A DNA stretch of 64,000 nt from Hericium rajendrae (GCA_033439255.1 CM065880.1:1-64000); one strand, 5' to 3'. Positions 10,641-23,279 are shown, numbered from the stretch's first letter. Made by a program: numbers and translations. The notes: generated by a model not told the origin, from the sequence alone.

Positions 10641-12705
10641 ATGAAGATTTGCCTCGTCATCACCGCACTCGGCGCGCTCGCCAACGCGTTGACGCTGCCG
10701 TACCCGCAGGCGGCTCGCACTGAGATGCACGTCCGGCACCGCCGCGACGCGCCGCCGAGCGGTTATGTGAAAGCGGGCGCCGCGCCCAATAACCACCTGC
10801 TCGAGCTGCACCTCTCGCTCGCCCAATCCAACTTTGCCGAGCTCGAGCAGCGCCTGCTCGCCGCGAGCACGCCAGGCAGTGCCGCATACGGGCAATATCT
10901 GTCCAAGGAGGAGGTGCGCCCGTTCATGTGCTGCCGACGCGACGCGACCTGACGGTGTAACAGGTTGCAGGGCTCGTCGCGCCGTCGAACGACACGCTCT
11001 CGGCGCTCGACGCCTGGCTCGCGTCGCACAACCTGACGTCGACGGCCCTGTCGCCCGCCGGAGACCTGCATGTCCTGCGGCTGACCGTGAAGCAGGCGAA
11101 CACGCTCCTGGACGCGGACTACGCGACCTACACCGACCAGACGACGGGGACGCAGACCGTGCGCACGCTGTCGTATTCGCTGCCCGCCGGCCTGCAGCAC
11201 CATGTGCACTCCGTCTGGCCCACGACGCAGTACGTCTTTCTGCTCTGTGTCTGGCCTCAGTGCTGATGGAATGCTAGATTTGCGCCGGCGCTGGCGAGCT
11301 TGGTCAAGCCGTTCTCCGTGTCTACGACCGGCCTTCGCGCGCGGGCAGACGCGTCCTGCGACGACACGTTCACAGTGTCCTGCGCCATCGACCTGTACGG
11401 CATCCCGACGAATCTCCCCGCGCAGACGGCCAGCCAACTTGGCGTTGCCGGCTTTACCGGCCAGTCTGCCAACTACGCTGACCTCAAGGTGGGTTTTCCC
11501 AGGCTTTGCGGTCGTCCGTAGACGCTGAGCTTCGGACGGACAGTCGTTCCTTGATACGTACCGTCCCGACGTACCGGACAGCACGAACTTCACCGTGCAG
11601 CTCGTCGACGGTGCCAACAACAACCAAAGCGACCCCGGCGTCGAAGCCGTCAGTACTTCATGCTCTCACACCGTTTTCATACACCGATGTTCTTTCACCA
11701 GAACCTCGACATCGAGACGACCGTAGGTGTGACGGCGCCCACGGTCCCCATCACCTTCATCGACGTCGGCACCGCCGACGGCACCTTCTTCGACCAGCTG
11801 CCACTCCTCGCGAGCGCGCTACTCAACGCGACGAGCCCGCCCGACGTCGTCAGCATGAGCTACAGCCTGCCCGAGTCCTTCATCGACGCCGCGACCGCCA
11901 CGTACGCCGCCCCTTCCCCCACTTCCGCTCTCACACGACTGCTAATGCATGTGCAGCTCCATCTGTAATGCTTACGCGCAGGTCGCGGCGCGCGGTATTG
12001 CCGTGCTCGTCTCGTCGGGCGACTATGGCGTCTCCGGCGGCGAAGACCCCGACATGTGCAAGGCGTTCCAGCCCGGCTTCCCCAGCAGCTGCCCCTACGT
12101 CACCTCCGTCGGCGGCACCATCAACGTGTCCCCCGAAATCGGATGGAACAACTCCGGCTCCGGCTTCTCGAACTACTTCCCCGCGCCCGCGTGGCAGACC
12201 GCCGCCACCGACGCGTACAAGGCGACGCTCACGCCCGTATACGCGGGGCGGTACAACGCGAGCGGGCGCGGCTTCCCGGACCTGAGCGCGAACGCGAACT
12301 TCGTGGAGGTGAGCGGGGGTGAGACATCGAGCGGGACGGGGACGAGCATGAGCGCGCCGGTGGTCGCGGGGGTGTTTGCGCTGCTGAATGCGGAGCTGCG
12401 CGCGGCGGGGAAGCCGGCGCTTGGGTTTTTGAATCCGTGGATCTATGCGAATGCGGGCGCGTTTACGGATGTGCTTGTTGGTGAGTCGTTTGGGTCTTGT
12501 GTGCGTTTTGGTTGGGGGCTGATGGATGGTGGGTATGTAGGCGGCAGCGCGGATTGTGGGGGGCTTGGGTTCTCGGCGACGCTGGGGTGGGATGCGGTAG
12601 GTGGTTTCGTGCTCGTTATGTGGACTGCGCTCATGTGTTGTCGTTTAGCTTACGGGCGTCGGCACGCCCGTGTACTCCAAGCTGCGGGCCGCTGCAGGTT
12701 TGTGA
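10641..12705 (+). CDS. Secreted sedolisin-family (S53) serine-carboxyl peptidase
   Basis: Acid extracellular tripeptidyl- or endopeptidase. Eight exons: 10641-10913, 10964-11229, 11278-11488, 11544-11648, 11702-11901, 11957-12480, 12541-12596 and 12649-12705; introns of 48-60 bases; 563 residues. Signal peptide MKICLVITALGALANALT. A pro-domain runs to about residue 190 (FAELEQRLLAASTPGSAAYGQYLSKEE is its family motif region). The catalytic domain shows Glu284 and Asp288 in EANLDIET, the oxyanion Asp374 in SSGDYGV, and nucleophile Ser482 in GTSMSAP. The C-terminal calcium site is DVLVGGSADCGG with GWDALTGVGTP. All residues needed for activity are present. It resembles fungal aorsin/grifolisin-type enzymes more than subtilisins. 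Many sequons support secretion. It is convergent with the JEN transporter. Confidence 0.92.
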
Positions 12706-13109
12706 TCAAGCGCTGACCCCTCCGCCGTGGATGGAGTCGTAGCTTCGCTGCGGAACGGACCTTGTTATCTTTGGACTTATTCCCTCCTTCGCTCATTACT
12801 AAGGATGGTGTTTAGGATATCGTCTCATTTTGGACTTGGCTGCATATACGGACTCTTATAGCACACCCGTCATGGTTGATGATCACGTTGCATCTTGCGC
12901 TTTGTTATGGAACTCTGCACTACTAGCACACTAGCATTGACAACTGATGGCCTCCGTGGTCGCAAACCACCAGCATCGACTGATAATAATAAAATTAGGA
13001 AGATTCGTGACTGGCAAAGCAGGAGGGGGTCGTGAAAGGCATATCCCGATACATCCCGGCATCATGAACTAGTAGTACAGTGTACACCGCCCGTATAGCA
13101 CGCGCACGC
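12706..13109. other. Convergent 3' intergenic region
   Basis: About 400 bases between the stops of the protease and the JEN transporter; it should hold both 3' ends. Nothing else is seen. Confidence 0.4.
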
Positions 13110-15261
13110 TTAAACGTCCTGCTTTTCTTTCTCGCTCATGATGGACGGTGAGGGCTGCTTCTCTCTGTTCAATTCTGTTTCCGCTTCCGCAGCCGCAGCT
13201 CTGGCGGCGGCAGCCTCCTCCTCGATGATTGCGTCGTCGCGCCCTCCGCCCTCCTCGAACGCCGTCTTGTGTTTCTCGAACTCCGATGCGTGGTTACTGC
13301 CCACCAGCCACGTCAGCAAAGAAGACGCAAGGAGAAGAAAAACGACGCACTCAGGCCCGACGGTGACGATGACGACGACAAACGCGGCCACGACACCGAT
13401 GAGGATGCCCTGCACGGTCGCATAATCTGGCACGACAGTCGGCACGCCGTTCTTGACGATCGTCGTCTTAAAGTTGTCGCCGCCGCGCGCCTCGATCTGC
13501 GCCGATGCCGACGAGACCATCTATTCAGCCCAGTCAGCACATCGCCTCAGACAAAGGAAACGTAGGACGCACGTTGCCTATCTGGTACGCGACGCCGGGG
13601 AACGTCGCGCGGAATGCGGGCGGGCTGATCTCCGCGAGCCAGATGGGAATGACGCCCCACGCGCCCTGCACGCCGAACTGGATCCAGAACGCGCCGGCTG
13701 CGAGCCCGGAGAACGTGTTGGGCAAGATCCAGAGCGGGATGAACGCGCCGATGAGCAGCGTGAAGCAGATGATCGTAAGCCGCCGGCCGAAGTACTGCGA
13801 GAGGAAGCCTGCGAGTCCACCGCCACTGTGAAGAAGAGAAGTAAGTGAGTTGGGTGCCAAGGGCGAAGGGGTGCCAAGGAGGAAGACGCACGCTACAGCG
13901 CCGCAGTTGCCGATGATGGTCGCGACGGTGGAATGGTAGTTGTCGAAGTTCTTTGACGTGATCAAGTACGTTGGGTATAAGTCCTGCGAGCCATGTGATA
14001 AGAAGTTGAATCCTACAATGCACGGTCTGCATCAGCTTCTCCCAACTCAAAACGCAAAATACACAGAAGCTGACGCACCACTCATGAGCAGGATGGCGTA
14101 CACGACGAGCACCCAGTGGGTCTTCAGCATGACCCACGTCTCGTGGATGAAGACCTTCGTCTTCTTCGTCGTCGTCGCGCCGCGCGCACGCTCCGCCGCC
14201 TTCGCGCGCAGGAACACCTCGCTCTCAGGCAACAGCAGGCGGATGAACGCCGCGAACACGCTCACGCCCGCGCTCGTCCAGAAGAGCGTGCGCCACGTCT
14301 GCGGCGTCTCGGGCACGAGGCGCAGGTTCACGACGGCGGCGAAGAGGTAGCCGACGGCGTAGCCCTCCTGCAGCACGCCCGACGCGAGGCCGCGGATCTC
14401 GACGGGCAGGTTCTCGAGCGCGGTCGCGGACGAGAGCCCCCAGATCCCGCCCATCGCGAGGCCGAAGAGCGAGCGCACGGCGAGGAACTGCTTGAATGTC
14501 TGCACGAAGCCCGAGCCGAGCTCGAGCACGGCACAGATCAGCAAGTTCCAGATGAGTGGCCATTTGCGGCCGAATCGATCGGAGAGGAGGCCAAAGATCA
14601 CCTGAGCAAAAAAGAAAAAAAAAATCAGTCCCCCGTTTGCGAAATGACGCTGAGAGCGATGCGTCGGGCCAGTCTCGTACGCGACAAGCCTCTTGGCGCA
14701 GGGTCGGAGACGCCGGCTGATCCTGGAGCCTGAGGCCTGCCGTACTCCTGCCGTTCATGCGCACAAGCGATCAAACGTGATCCGGTGGGGCCCCGCAACC
14801 CAAGACGTCCTCTCCGGGTCTCCCCACATCCCCCACTGCTTGGCATCGAAAAGAAGGGAGAACACTTACAGCGCCGGCTGAACGGAACAGTAGCGTCAGG
14901 GTTATCGCAGTCGTCTGGAAATAAATTTATATCGGTCAATCACCCTATGGGAAGGGCACAATTACGCACGATGCTGGACGCATTGTCCTTATGGAAAGCC
15001 TCCTGCAGCCGGTTGACACTGAGGGAGACAGAGAAGAAATCCATCGCATCGCAAGTCCATGCTAGCCATCTGTGCAGAAGGAAGAAGGGGCGGAAGATGA
15101 GGAAGCTGGTTTCTCGACGCGATGTGGGGCCCCACTTACCCTGACCAAAAATGGGCCCACTGAAGCCATGTGAGAGAGCGCAAGACCTGCCATAATGGCC
15201 TGCCCGCCTTCCTCAGCTCGCGTTTTGGCTTGAGATTGGAGATGAAGAAAGGGACAGCCAT
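13110..15261 (-). CDS. JEN-family carboxylate:proton symporter (MFS)
   Basis: Plasma-membrane uptake of short monocarboxylates (lactate, pyruvate, acetate) with protons. Eight exons on the minus strand: 15140-15261, 14970-15069, 14870-14914, 14079-14601, 13892-14012, 13573-13825, 13351-13520 and 13110-13296; 506 residues. The start beginning MAVPFFISNLKPKRE is followed by QWAHFWSGWLAWTCDAMDFF. The first loop is the MFS signature LLSDRFGRKWP. The JEN signature N-x-x-S-H-x-S-Q-D-x-x-x-T is present exactly as NFLSHGSQDLYPT, just after intron 4. LSQYFGRRLTII is the mid-protein loop, and the cytosolic tail is Glu/Ala-rich. Intron 3 is 268 bases, far longer than the others (52-70). In yeasts such genes are glucose-repressed; no regulatory site is identified here. 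Twelve membrane helices are expected. Confidence 0.9.
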
Positions 15262-15331
15262 GGCGGTAAGGAGCAGTCGTCGTCGGGGAAGGGAGACGGC
15301 GAACGGCTCGAAAAATCACCACAGATGAGCA

Positions 15332-15339
15332 TTTTATAG
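15332..15339 (-). promoter_or_regulatory. TATA box of the JEN transporter
   Basis: Minus-strand CTATAAAAT lies about 75 bases upstream of the ATG at 15261, a normal distance for a fungal TATA box and short leader. Confidence 0.5.
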
Positions 15340-18300
15340 CTATCGCACACGGTGTAGCGACGGGCGGCTCCTTCGACTTCTTTTTGATAAAGAGGAGTTT
15401 ACCCCGCGCGTGCGGGGCTGTGGGCTCAGGCCCGCGTTCTCCACCCTGTGCCTGAGCGCTAGACTGGCTTGCCGCTCTCACTCAGGCCTGGAAAAAAGGC
15501 GGAGCAGCTGAGCACCCCGCAAACCTGGATCCAATTCCCTCAGAAACGTCCACCTGAAACTGCATGCATCGCTCAATCAGCTTTGTTCTGCTAGGGAACG
15601 CCGTTGTCATGCTAAATTTACATACCGGACATTGCCTCCCGTGGATCCGCGCCTGCAACATCCTGCTCAACTTACACGACTTCGTCATGAAATCGGAAGG
15701 ACGATCACGGCAACGAGTTAATGGTTTAACACAGTAGCATCGAAGTGTCTTGATATGTGTTCCGGTTCGGCGTCTTCGTTGCAATCTTTTCCCTGGCTGG
15801 GCGTGCACCGTGACCCCGTCAGGCGGAACAACGGTTTCAGCGAGTTTTTGTCCTCTGCTACGGATATGGAGTGTCGGCGTCAGTGTCTCTGACGCCTCAC
15901 CCGCAAAACCGTCGACAGCATTCCATATGATCCTTCATCAGCGTAGATATGTGCACCTCGCAGCGCTAGCACGACGATCGTCTCGTTCACCAACCTGCTA
16001 GATTTGAACAATACGGTTTAGGCCGACCAACATCCACCTACCGCACGGCAAGCGTTGGAGGTACGTCTTAGAAGACAAACGTGCCAGATCGATGAACGAC
16101 TCGCCTTGCTATATCGGCTCGCATTCCGAATGCGCGGACAGAGATGGTCAGCAGACGAAAGACGCGCGACATAAGTTGACGCGACGCCGCGACGCGATCA
16201 GAAACACATCGGCCCGCGAAGGAAATTCAAATTCCTCCATATTTCGAGACGTTGGTCTCGGCGGACACGGACCAATCTCTTCAGTTGAATGGGTCCTGGC
16301 GTTCGCTCGGTGTAAAAGTGACTACAGGACCAAAGCGTGTATCAGAGTCAATAGCAGAAATGTAGGCAAGAAGCCGATGACCTGCGATACGGATGTAAGC
16401 ATCCACCTGTTCCACCCAAAATGAGGCTGTCATGCCCATGTCCGTCACCTGTCCTCGGGAATGGACCATGTTGCATCGTGGAACGCAGTGAGTCAGGCTG
16501 AACTCTCTCCGATGGGCAGCACGACATACCAAATGCGACGACGACGTGCGAACCAAGGAACATCCATCGGCAGACACGGCATGCTTGCCGGAAACATGAG
16601 GCGCCGTAAATGTCGAGCGGCAGACAGCCCTGGGCCCAGGCGAGCGGAAATTACGGTGATGGGGTAAAGGGTACGATTGTCGTTGAGAGAACAAGGAAGA
16701 TACGCGCATGGAGCACCGCTCGGTGCGGGAAGATGAGGACTGCAGACGTATGGGATTGCAAATACGCCGGAGACGGCGATGCTTCTGTGAATGGGAGCCT
16801 GTCATGTATTTTTGTCCAAAAGCTTAAGCCGGTCAGATGAAGTGCACGGCAGCAATCACATTGGAAGTGTCTTTCTAGAACGAAGATGCACGGCGAAGAG
16901 GACGCCTGTCGGTGTGCGAACACCAGGGCTGAAGAGGTTGAGATTGCGAGGCCACCGGCGATGGGTAACATCTGCGGATAGGAACGAGTGTCGCGTCAAT
17001 AACGCGATCAGAGAGAGAAGGCTGAGGCGATTGTTCAGTTTTGAACAGTGAGGCCTTGAATGGGAAGCGAGGTCCGATTGGACGGCAAGGAAAGTCAGAT
17101 GTGGAGAATGGCAGGAGGGACCGCTGAGCGATAGAGCGATATGTGATAAGGGTTCTTTCAACAGTCCCAACCAGTGACGGAAGAAAATATCTAAGAACCG
17201 GCTTCAGCCCAAGACATTGAGCGAGATCTGCATGCCGAGCGTTGCAGCGAAGGTTATCGAAGATGGAGAGCAGCCAATGGGAAAAGATCAGCCATCCGCG
17301 AAACGTTCGGGGTGAAAAAATGGACGATGAGAAAACGCGCTACGCTGGCAAAAATTGCTGCATTTAATGGTAGCGCGCGACTGGTTTTAATGGGATATAT
17401 AGAGCAATTGAACGGAGTAACCGACCAGTCCGCTCTGTTCATCGCAAAGATCAGCTTCAAAATAAGAAAAGTGAAACATACCGAAGATATACGGCAGGTT
17501 ATATGCGCACTACGCTGGGAAACGAGAGAATAGAACGGGTGGGCATCCGGGCATCGCGGAATACGGTTGTGCAAGCACACCTTATATCAATCCTCAGCTT
17601 TCCCGCCAAGAGATGTGTATTGCCACCGTGGCAGTCCGAAGCAGTCGGCTAGACGCAATAGGAATCCAGCGTGCCACAAAGCTCGCCGAGATGTCTCGGT
17701 GAAGGAAAGAAGGCTGTCAAGGAATCAGCCAAGATGGAGAGCATATAGCTCGAGCGAAGGTTTGCGTAGCTTGGCAGGTCCTGGTCCGATGAGCTGTCGA
17801 ACCCATAGAGTAAGAGAGCCGCCTCGAGATGAGTTGATAAAGGGGGATAGCGAAACATATGATCGGTCAGTGCGTGTCAAGAAACCGTATTGCCTCATCT
17901 GCATGTTAAGGATGCGGGAAAGGGCCCTTGATTTAACGGCAAAACGGGGACGGGGAAATCGATGGCGATGGACAGGGGTTGACGAACGATCAGCCGAGCA
18001 ACCGTGAAGAGCTAAGTTAAGTTAGATGGGACATAGAACCTCGAAGAAGCCGCCAAGCGGTGGACGAGAGGCAACAAAACTAATTTCAAGGCGCGTTGGC
18101 GAGGGGTGATTCGCAGAGAAGTTGGCTTGTGGCCGAAATGAAGGGCGGAGGCCGGTACTCGGATTCCATACGGCACAGACCTTGTCAAGATGGAGATTGA
18201 CCGCGTCAATAAAAAATCTGCCAGTGAGGATCACTTTGACATGCACGCAGCCAAGGCGATGGGGCGCCTGGAGGCCTACCCCACGCACCTTGACTATGAA

Positions 18301-18368
18301 ACCAGTTAAAGGAAAAGTAGGACTCACCGAGAAGACACGAAATATAATTAGTGGAGGACTTACCTGTT

Positions 18369-18460
18369 GATGAAGTGAAAGAAACGGCTGGCGACTTACC
18401 TCGTGAAGACAGATGATGAAGTGAAAGGAACGGCTAGCGACTTACCTCGTGAAGACAGAG
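18369..18460. repeat. 46-base tandem duplication
   Basis: Two head-to-tail copies (18369-18414 and 18415-18460) differ at only a few positions. Each contains GCGACTTACCTCGTGAAG, which on the minus strand is a GAGGTAAGTCGC donor-like motif. Confidence 0.8.
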
Positions 18461-19433
18461 ACCTACCGCGGCAAGAAAGAAGAAAAGACCTACTGAACGA
18501 AGAAACGGTGAGAGGAAAAGTAGAACATACCGGTGACGCCACGCCAGAAATACAAGACACGAAGGAAAGGAGAAACTACTGACCTTACTGACATAATCTT
18601 GCTGGTGGCTATAGGTTACTTAAATGAGAATAGGACGACGCACCTGGCAGCTGCTCGAGATCAGGCAATCAGTGAGGAGAAACAAACAGACCTACCGTCA
18701 AGCACGCGAAACATACCAGACAGACCTACCATCTTACGCGGGAGAATTAAGTGAGAGAGCAGGTCTTGACCCAAGAAGATTGCGATGAAAGTTGCGGATG
18801 ATTGGTCTTGATGTGCCGATGGAAAGCTATTATTGAAAAAGCGAAAGAACGCAACGCACCTCCATGGAGGTCAGCGAGACACAATCAGAAAACGTACCGA
18901 GGTGTTGTCTTGGTTTCAGCTTGTCGGTCTGCGATCAGTCCAAATCAAAATCCGTCCCCGTCAGTGTTAGTCCGAAATGCGATGATCGAGAGGGCGGGAA
19001 GGCGCAAACCGGCGAATAGTCCGAAACGATCCAAGACAAATTGAAGGAAGAGCACCTACATCAGGAGAACATTTTGAGCAGGGTGGAAGAGGGACGATTG
19101 CCATATACTGTGGTTGGAATGGTGGAAGTTATGTTCGATGTTGCGACGGGGCTGAAAGGCTGTGGATAGCAAAACGTCGAGGACTCACCGGGCTGCCAAC
19201 ATAGAGACATTGAGGATGGGAGAATGTAAAAATAACCTTTTTTTTCTATATGGAGCGGTGATTGAGCGAGGGGAGCTTGGGTAGAGTGCGATGGACCATT
19301 GGGAGGCAAGTGTTGAGACGCGGTGAGATGGATGCAGTAAGGCCTTGCGATTGAGGGGAGGGTCGGCAATGGGAAGGGGATGACGGAAGTAGAGGAGCAA
19401 GAGGCGAATGAGGATAAACGAGTGGGGGTTGGT

Positions 19434-19460
19434 CTTATATGGCCGGGCGAGGGCTGACAC
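19434..19460 (-). promoter_or_regulatory. TATA promoter-like module C
   Basis: Minus strand: GTGTCAGCCCTCGCCCGGCC, then ATATAAGACC and CCCCACTCG. It is homologous to modules A and B. Downstream, a pyrimidine-rich leader is followed by ATGTCTCTATGTTGG and a GTGAGT donor, but no protein family can be recognised. Confidence 0.45.
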
Positions 19461-20155
19461 TGTTTGGTACCGCAAACAGAGGTTCCAAACCGCCGCACTG
19501 AAACCAGTCGACATTGAAACGTAGTCGGCAATCGTCTTCTGGAGGGATAAACTGGGAGACGTGACCTGATAATGGAACAAGAATGAATAGACATACAAAA
19601 AATTCTCTAGAGGAACCTTGAATCGAGAGGCTAAGGATTGTAGATCCCTGTATGGCCGGTGGCAGAACAAGGTCGCTTTCACAGGCAGTCTGGTACACAA
19701 TGTGACGCTCAATCTTACTAAAAAGAACCCATGCGTAAAGAGGATAATTTCACTGATTTCAGCGACGGAAAGAAGGTCGTCGATACATGACACTGAGCAG
19801 ACGATGAGTAGTAAATGGTGGCAAATGAGCCCAAGATCATGCTTACTAATCAGCTACGTGCTAAGATGTGGATTCTGAACTTCATTGACTTTGGATGACA
19901 ATTGAAAATATACATGATCATCGTTAGAAAAGTTATTTCATTGGATAGCAGCAGTGACTTGACGGTTGACACGAGCGCTCGCCGTCTGGAAACGTTGAAA
20001 CGAATATTACGGAGGCGCGATTACGTCACCTAAGCGCGCTCACGTAATCACAAGTCGGCGCTTATTCGAGCGCCGCCACCTTCCGCCACAACGTCCTAAT
20101 CTTCGACCTCGACGTCGACCACGACGAGCACACTCCTTTCACACTAACACCCATC

Positions 20156-23100
20156 ATGGCATCAAACAAAACAAACAAGCTGGCATTCTTGTCGATGCCA
20201 GCGCCAGCATCTTACGTCGCTGGTCTGGGACGAGGGTACGTTTACTGACTTCATTCAAGCGCTAATAGCATGACTAACTGTGTTGCTGCTACAGTGCTTC
20301 TGGATTCACCACTCGTTCAGATATCGGTCCTGCTCGAGAAGGTCCATCTGCAGAGGTTATCGCGTATGTTTATTCACTTTTATTCACTATTGACTTGAGG
20401 AAACGTACTGACTTATATGCTTTCTTCAGAGAGGCCCAAGCAAAGCGCGGAGAGGAGGCTGAAGTTGAACCAGAACAGTTTCAGGACCCAGATAACGAGT
20501 ATGGCCTCTTCGCAGGGACGACATACGAGGCAGATGACGAGGAGGCAGACAAGATCTACGACTTGGTGGACCAGTCGATGGACTCTCGGCGGCGGGCACG
20601 AAGGTGTGTGCTTTGGTTAGTGCTTTCCTCTTCTGCGACTCACCATTCTTCATTTTCTTTCTATTTCAGAGAGGCACGAGAGGAAGAAGAGCTTGCAAAA
20701 CATCGCGCAGAGCGGCCAAAGCTGCAACAGCAGTTTGCGGACCTGAAGCGCGGGTTATCGGTCGTGACAGACGCGGAGTGGGAGAGCATACCCGAGGTAG
20801 GGAACCTGACGCGGAAGAAGCGAAAGAAGGATGAACGATCTTTCGTCGTGCCAGACAGTGTCATTGTGGGCGACAGAGGGAAGACAGAGTATGAGAGCTC
20901 ATTAGACACCAGGCAACAACAGGTGCGTGGTCTGGCATATACGTTCTTCATGGTATACTGACAGTGGTTTAGCTTGGCGGGTTTGAGACACCTGCAGACT
21001 CGGGAGCCTTAACAAATCTCGTCGAAATTGGCCAAGCGCGTGATAAAATTCTGTCGTTGAAGCTTGACCAAATCTCTGGCACGGCGACTACCTCGGGCTC
21101 TGCAACGTCTGTCGATCCTAAGGGCTACCTCACGTCGTTAGAGAGCGTTGTGCTCAAGACGGACGCGGAGATCGGTGACATCAAGCGTGCACGGATGTTG
21201 TTCGACTCGCTTGTCAAGTCGAATCCAAAGCATGCTCCCGGATGGATTGCGGCGGCTGCTCTGGAAGAGCATGCAGGACGCATGGTCGCTGCGCGTAAGT
21301 TGATCAAAATGGGATGCGAGCAGTGCCCGAAGAGCGAAGATGTATGGCTAGAGGCGGCACGGCTACATGTAAGTTTACCTTATCATCTTTCGGACTGACT
21401 GGGTGCTCATTACATTTCTTTGCAGAACAATGAGGACGCGAAGGTTATCCTGGCGAATGCCGTTCAGCACGTCGGACAGAGCGTTAAAATCTGGCTCGCA
21501 GCGGCTGACCTCGAACACGACAATAAAGCAAAACGGCGTGTTCTCCGCAAAGCTCTCGAACACATCCCCAACTCCGTCCGATTATGGAAGGAGACCGTCA
21601 ACCTCGAAGACTCTATTGCCGATGCACGCATTCTACTCTCCCGCGCCGTTGAGGTACTACCCCAATCCGTCGAGCTCTGGCTAGCACTCGCCCGACTCGA
21701 AACGCCCGATCGCGCTCAGGCGGTGCTGAACAAAGCGCGTCGCGCCATCCCGACGTCGCACGACATCTGGATTGCTGCGGGCCGGCTGCTCGAGCAGGAA
21801 GCGTACGCGGAGGGCAAGTCTGCAGAAGAGCGTGACACGCAGCTTGCGGGCGTCGACAAGGTTATCGAACGCGGCGTGCGCGACTTACGCAAAGCTCAAG
21901 TGATCCTTACGCGCGAGCAGTGGCTGGCGGAGGCAGAGCGTTGCGAGGCGGAAGGCTCGCCTAGGACATCCGAGGCGATCGTGAAGGCGACGATCGCAAT
22001 GGACGTTGAGGAGGAGGACCGGCTCGACACGTGGCTCAGCGACGCGGAGAGCGCTGAGGCGCGGGGCCGCGTGGGCACGGCGCGCGATATACTGGCGTAT
22101 GCGCTGCGTGTGTTCCCGGACAAGCGGGACCTTTGGCGCCGTGCGGCGGATCTGGAGAAGAAGCATGGAACGCGGGAGTCGCTGGATGCCATTCTGGAGC
22201 GGGCGGTGCATCATTGCCCGCAGGCGGAGGTGCTGTGGCTGATGTGGGCAAAGGAGAAGTGGCTGAGCGGGGACGTGCCTAAAGCACGAGAGGTGCTCGA
22301 GAAGGCGTTCGTGGCGAACCCCGAGAGCGAGCAGATCTGGCTTGCGGCTGTCAAGCTCGAGGCAGAGAACGGCGAGCTGGGCGTCGCGAGGGAGCTGCTG
22401 ATTCGTGCGCGCACAGTCGCGGATACCGAACGGATCTGGATGAAGAGCGCGGTCTTCGAGCGTCAGCAAGGCCAGACCGACCAAGCTCTCGCCACTCTGG
22501 CCACTGCCCTGTCCAAGTACCCGAAGTTCGACAAACTCTACATGATCCAGGGTCAAATATACCAAGCGCGTGGGGACTTCGCCGCAGCGCGCGCCTCATA
22601 CGCCGCCGGGCTCAAAGCCGTGCCAAAGAGCATAACGCTCTGGTTGCTCGCGTCCCGATTGGAGGAGGCCGACGGGAAGAGCATCCGCGCACGTGCTCTG
22701 CTCGACAAGGCGCGGCTCGTGAACCCGAAGAGCGACGTCCTCTGGGCCGAGGCGACCGGCGTGGAGGAGCGTGCGGGCAGCGCCGCGCAGGCGAAGACGA
22801 TGCTCGCGCGCGGGCTGCAGGAGGTCCCCGATTCGGGCCTGCTGTGGTCCCTCGCGATCTGGGCGGAGCCGCGCCCGCAGCGCAAGGCGCGCTCCGTCGA
22901 CGCGCTGAAGAAGGCGCAGGACGACCCGCTCGTGATATTGACTGTCGCGCGGCTGTTCTGGGCGGAACGCAAGATCGAGAAGGCGCGGCAGTGGTTCGCG
23001 CGTGCGGTCGCTGCGAACCCCGATCTGGGCGATACGTATGCCTGGTGGTTGAAGTTTGAGAGGCAGCATGGGACGAAGGTTAGTTTTCTTGTTACTTGGC

Positions 23101-23279
23101 TGCTGCATCGATGGTGGCTGATACGTATTTTACAGGTACACCAAGATGAGGTTATTGACAAGGCTGTGGCTGCCGAGCCCCTGCATGGGCAAACATGGCA
23201 GGCCATTAACAAGGACGACAAGAACATGGGAAAGAGCGTCAAAGAGATCTTAGAGCTCGTGGCGGCGGCTTTGCATTGA
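20156..23279 (+). CDS. PRP6: Pre-mRNA-splicing factor Prp6 (U5/tri-snRNP)
   Basis: Bridges U5 and U4/U6 snRNPs in the tri-snRNP of the spliceosome (prp1 in fission yeast). Seven exons: 20156-20235, 20295-20363, 20430-20603, 20670-20922, 20973-21368, 21426-23078 and 23136-23279; introns of 50-66 bases; 922 residues, close to the human and fission-yeast lengths. The N-terminal PRP1 domain shows [43 protein letters not shown] and [20 protein letters not shown]. From about residue 230 to the end run tandem HAT/TPR-like helical repeats, for example [39 protein letters not shown] and [18 protein letters not shown]. The last exon encodes the conserved end [16 protein letters not shown]. Exons 1-4 are short, as is common in this gene. 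No anomaly seen. Confidence 0.95.

Larger units (their letters stand above)
15345..20155. other. 4.8 kb gene-poor region
   Basis: No frame here resembles a known protein on either strand; the longest candidates are about 200 codons and lack conserved motifs. The minus strand between about 19.2 and 18.3 kb is unusual for its density of 5' splice-site-like motifs (GTAAGT, GTAGGT, GTATGT, GTGAGT, GTGCGT). It lies downstream of TATA module C. The region may make spliced non-coding RNA or be the debris of a gene or repeat. A 46-base tandem duplication at 18369-18460 lies inside it. Confidence 0.45.

Noticed and set aside
11506-12285. 259-codon Arg/Pro-rich frame over the S53 gene
   Set aside because: Out of frame with the spliced protease and of low complexity.
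17254-17580. Minus-strand gene near 17.5 kb with a TATA-like TGATATAAGG and an intron-like GTATGT...ACAG
   Set aside because: The predicted peptides have no conserved motif and the upstream block shared by modules A-C is missing.
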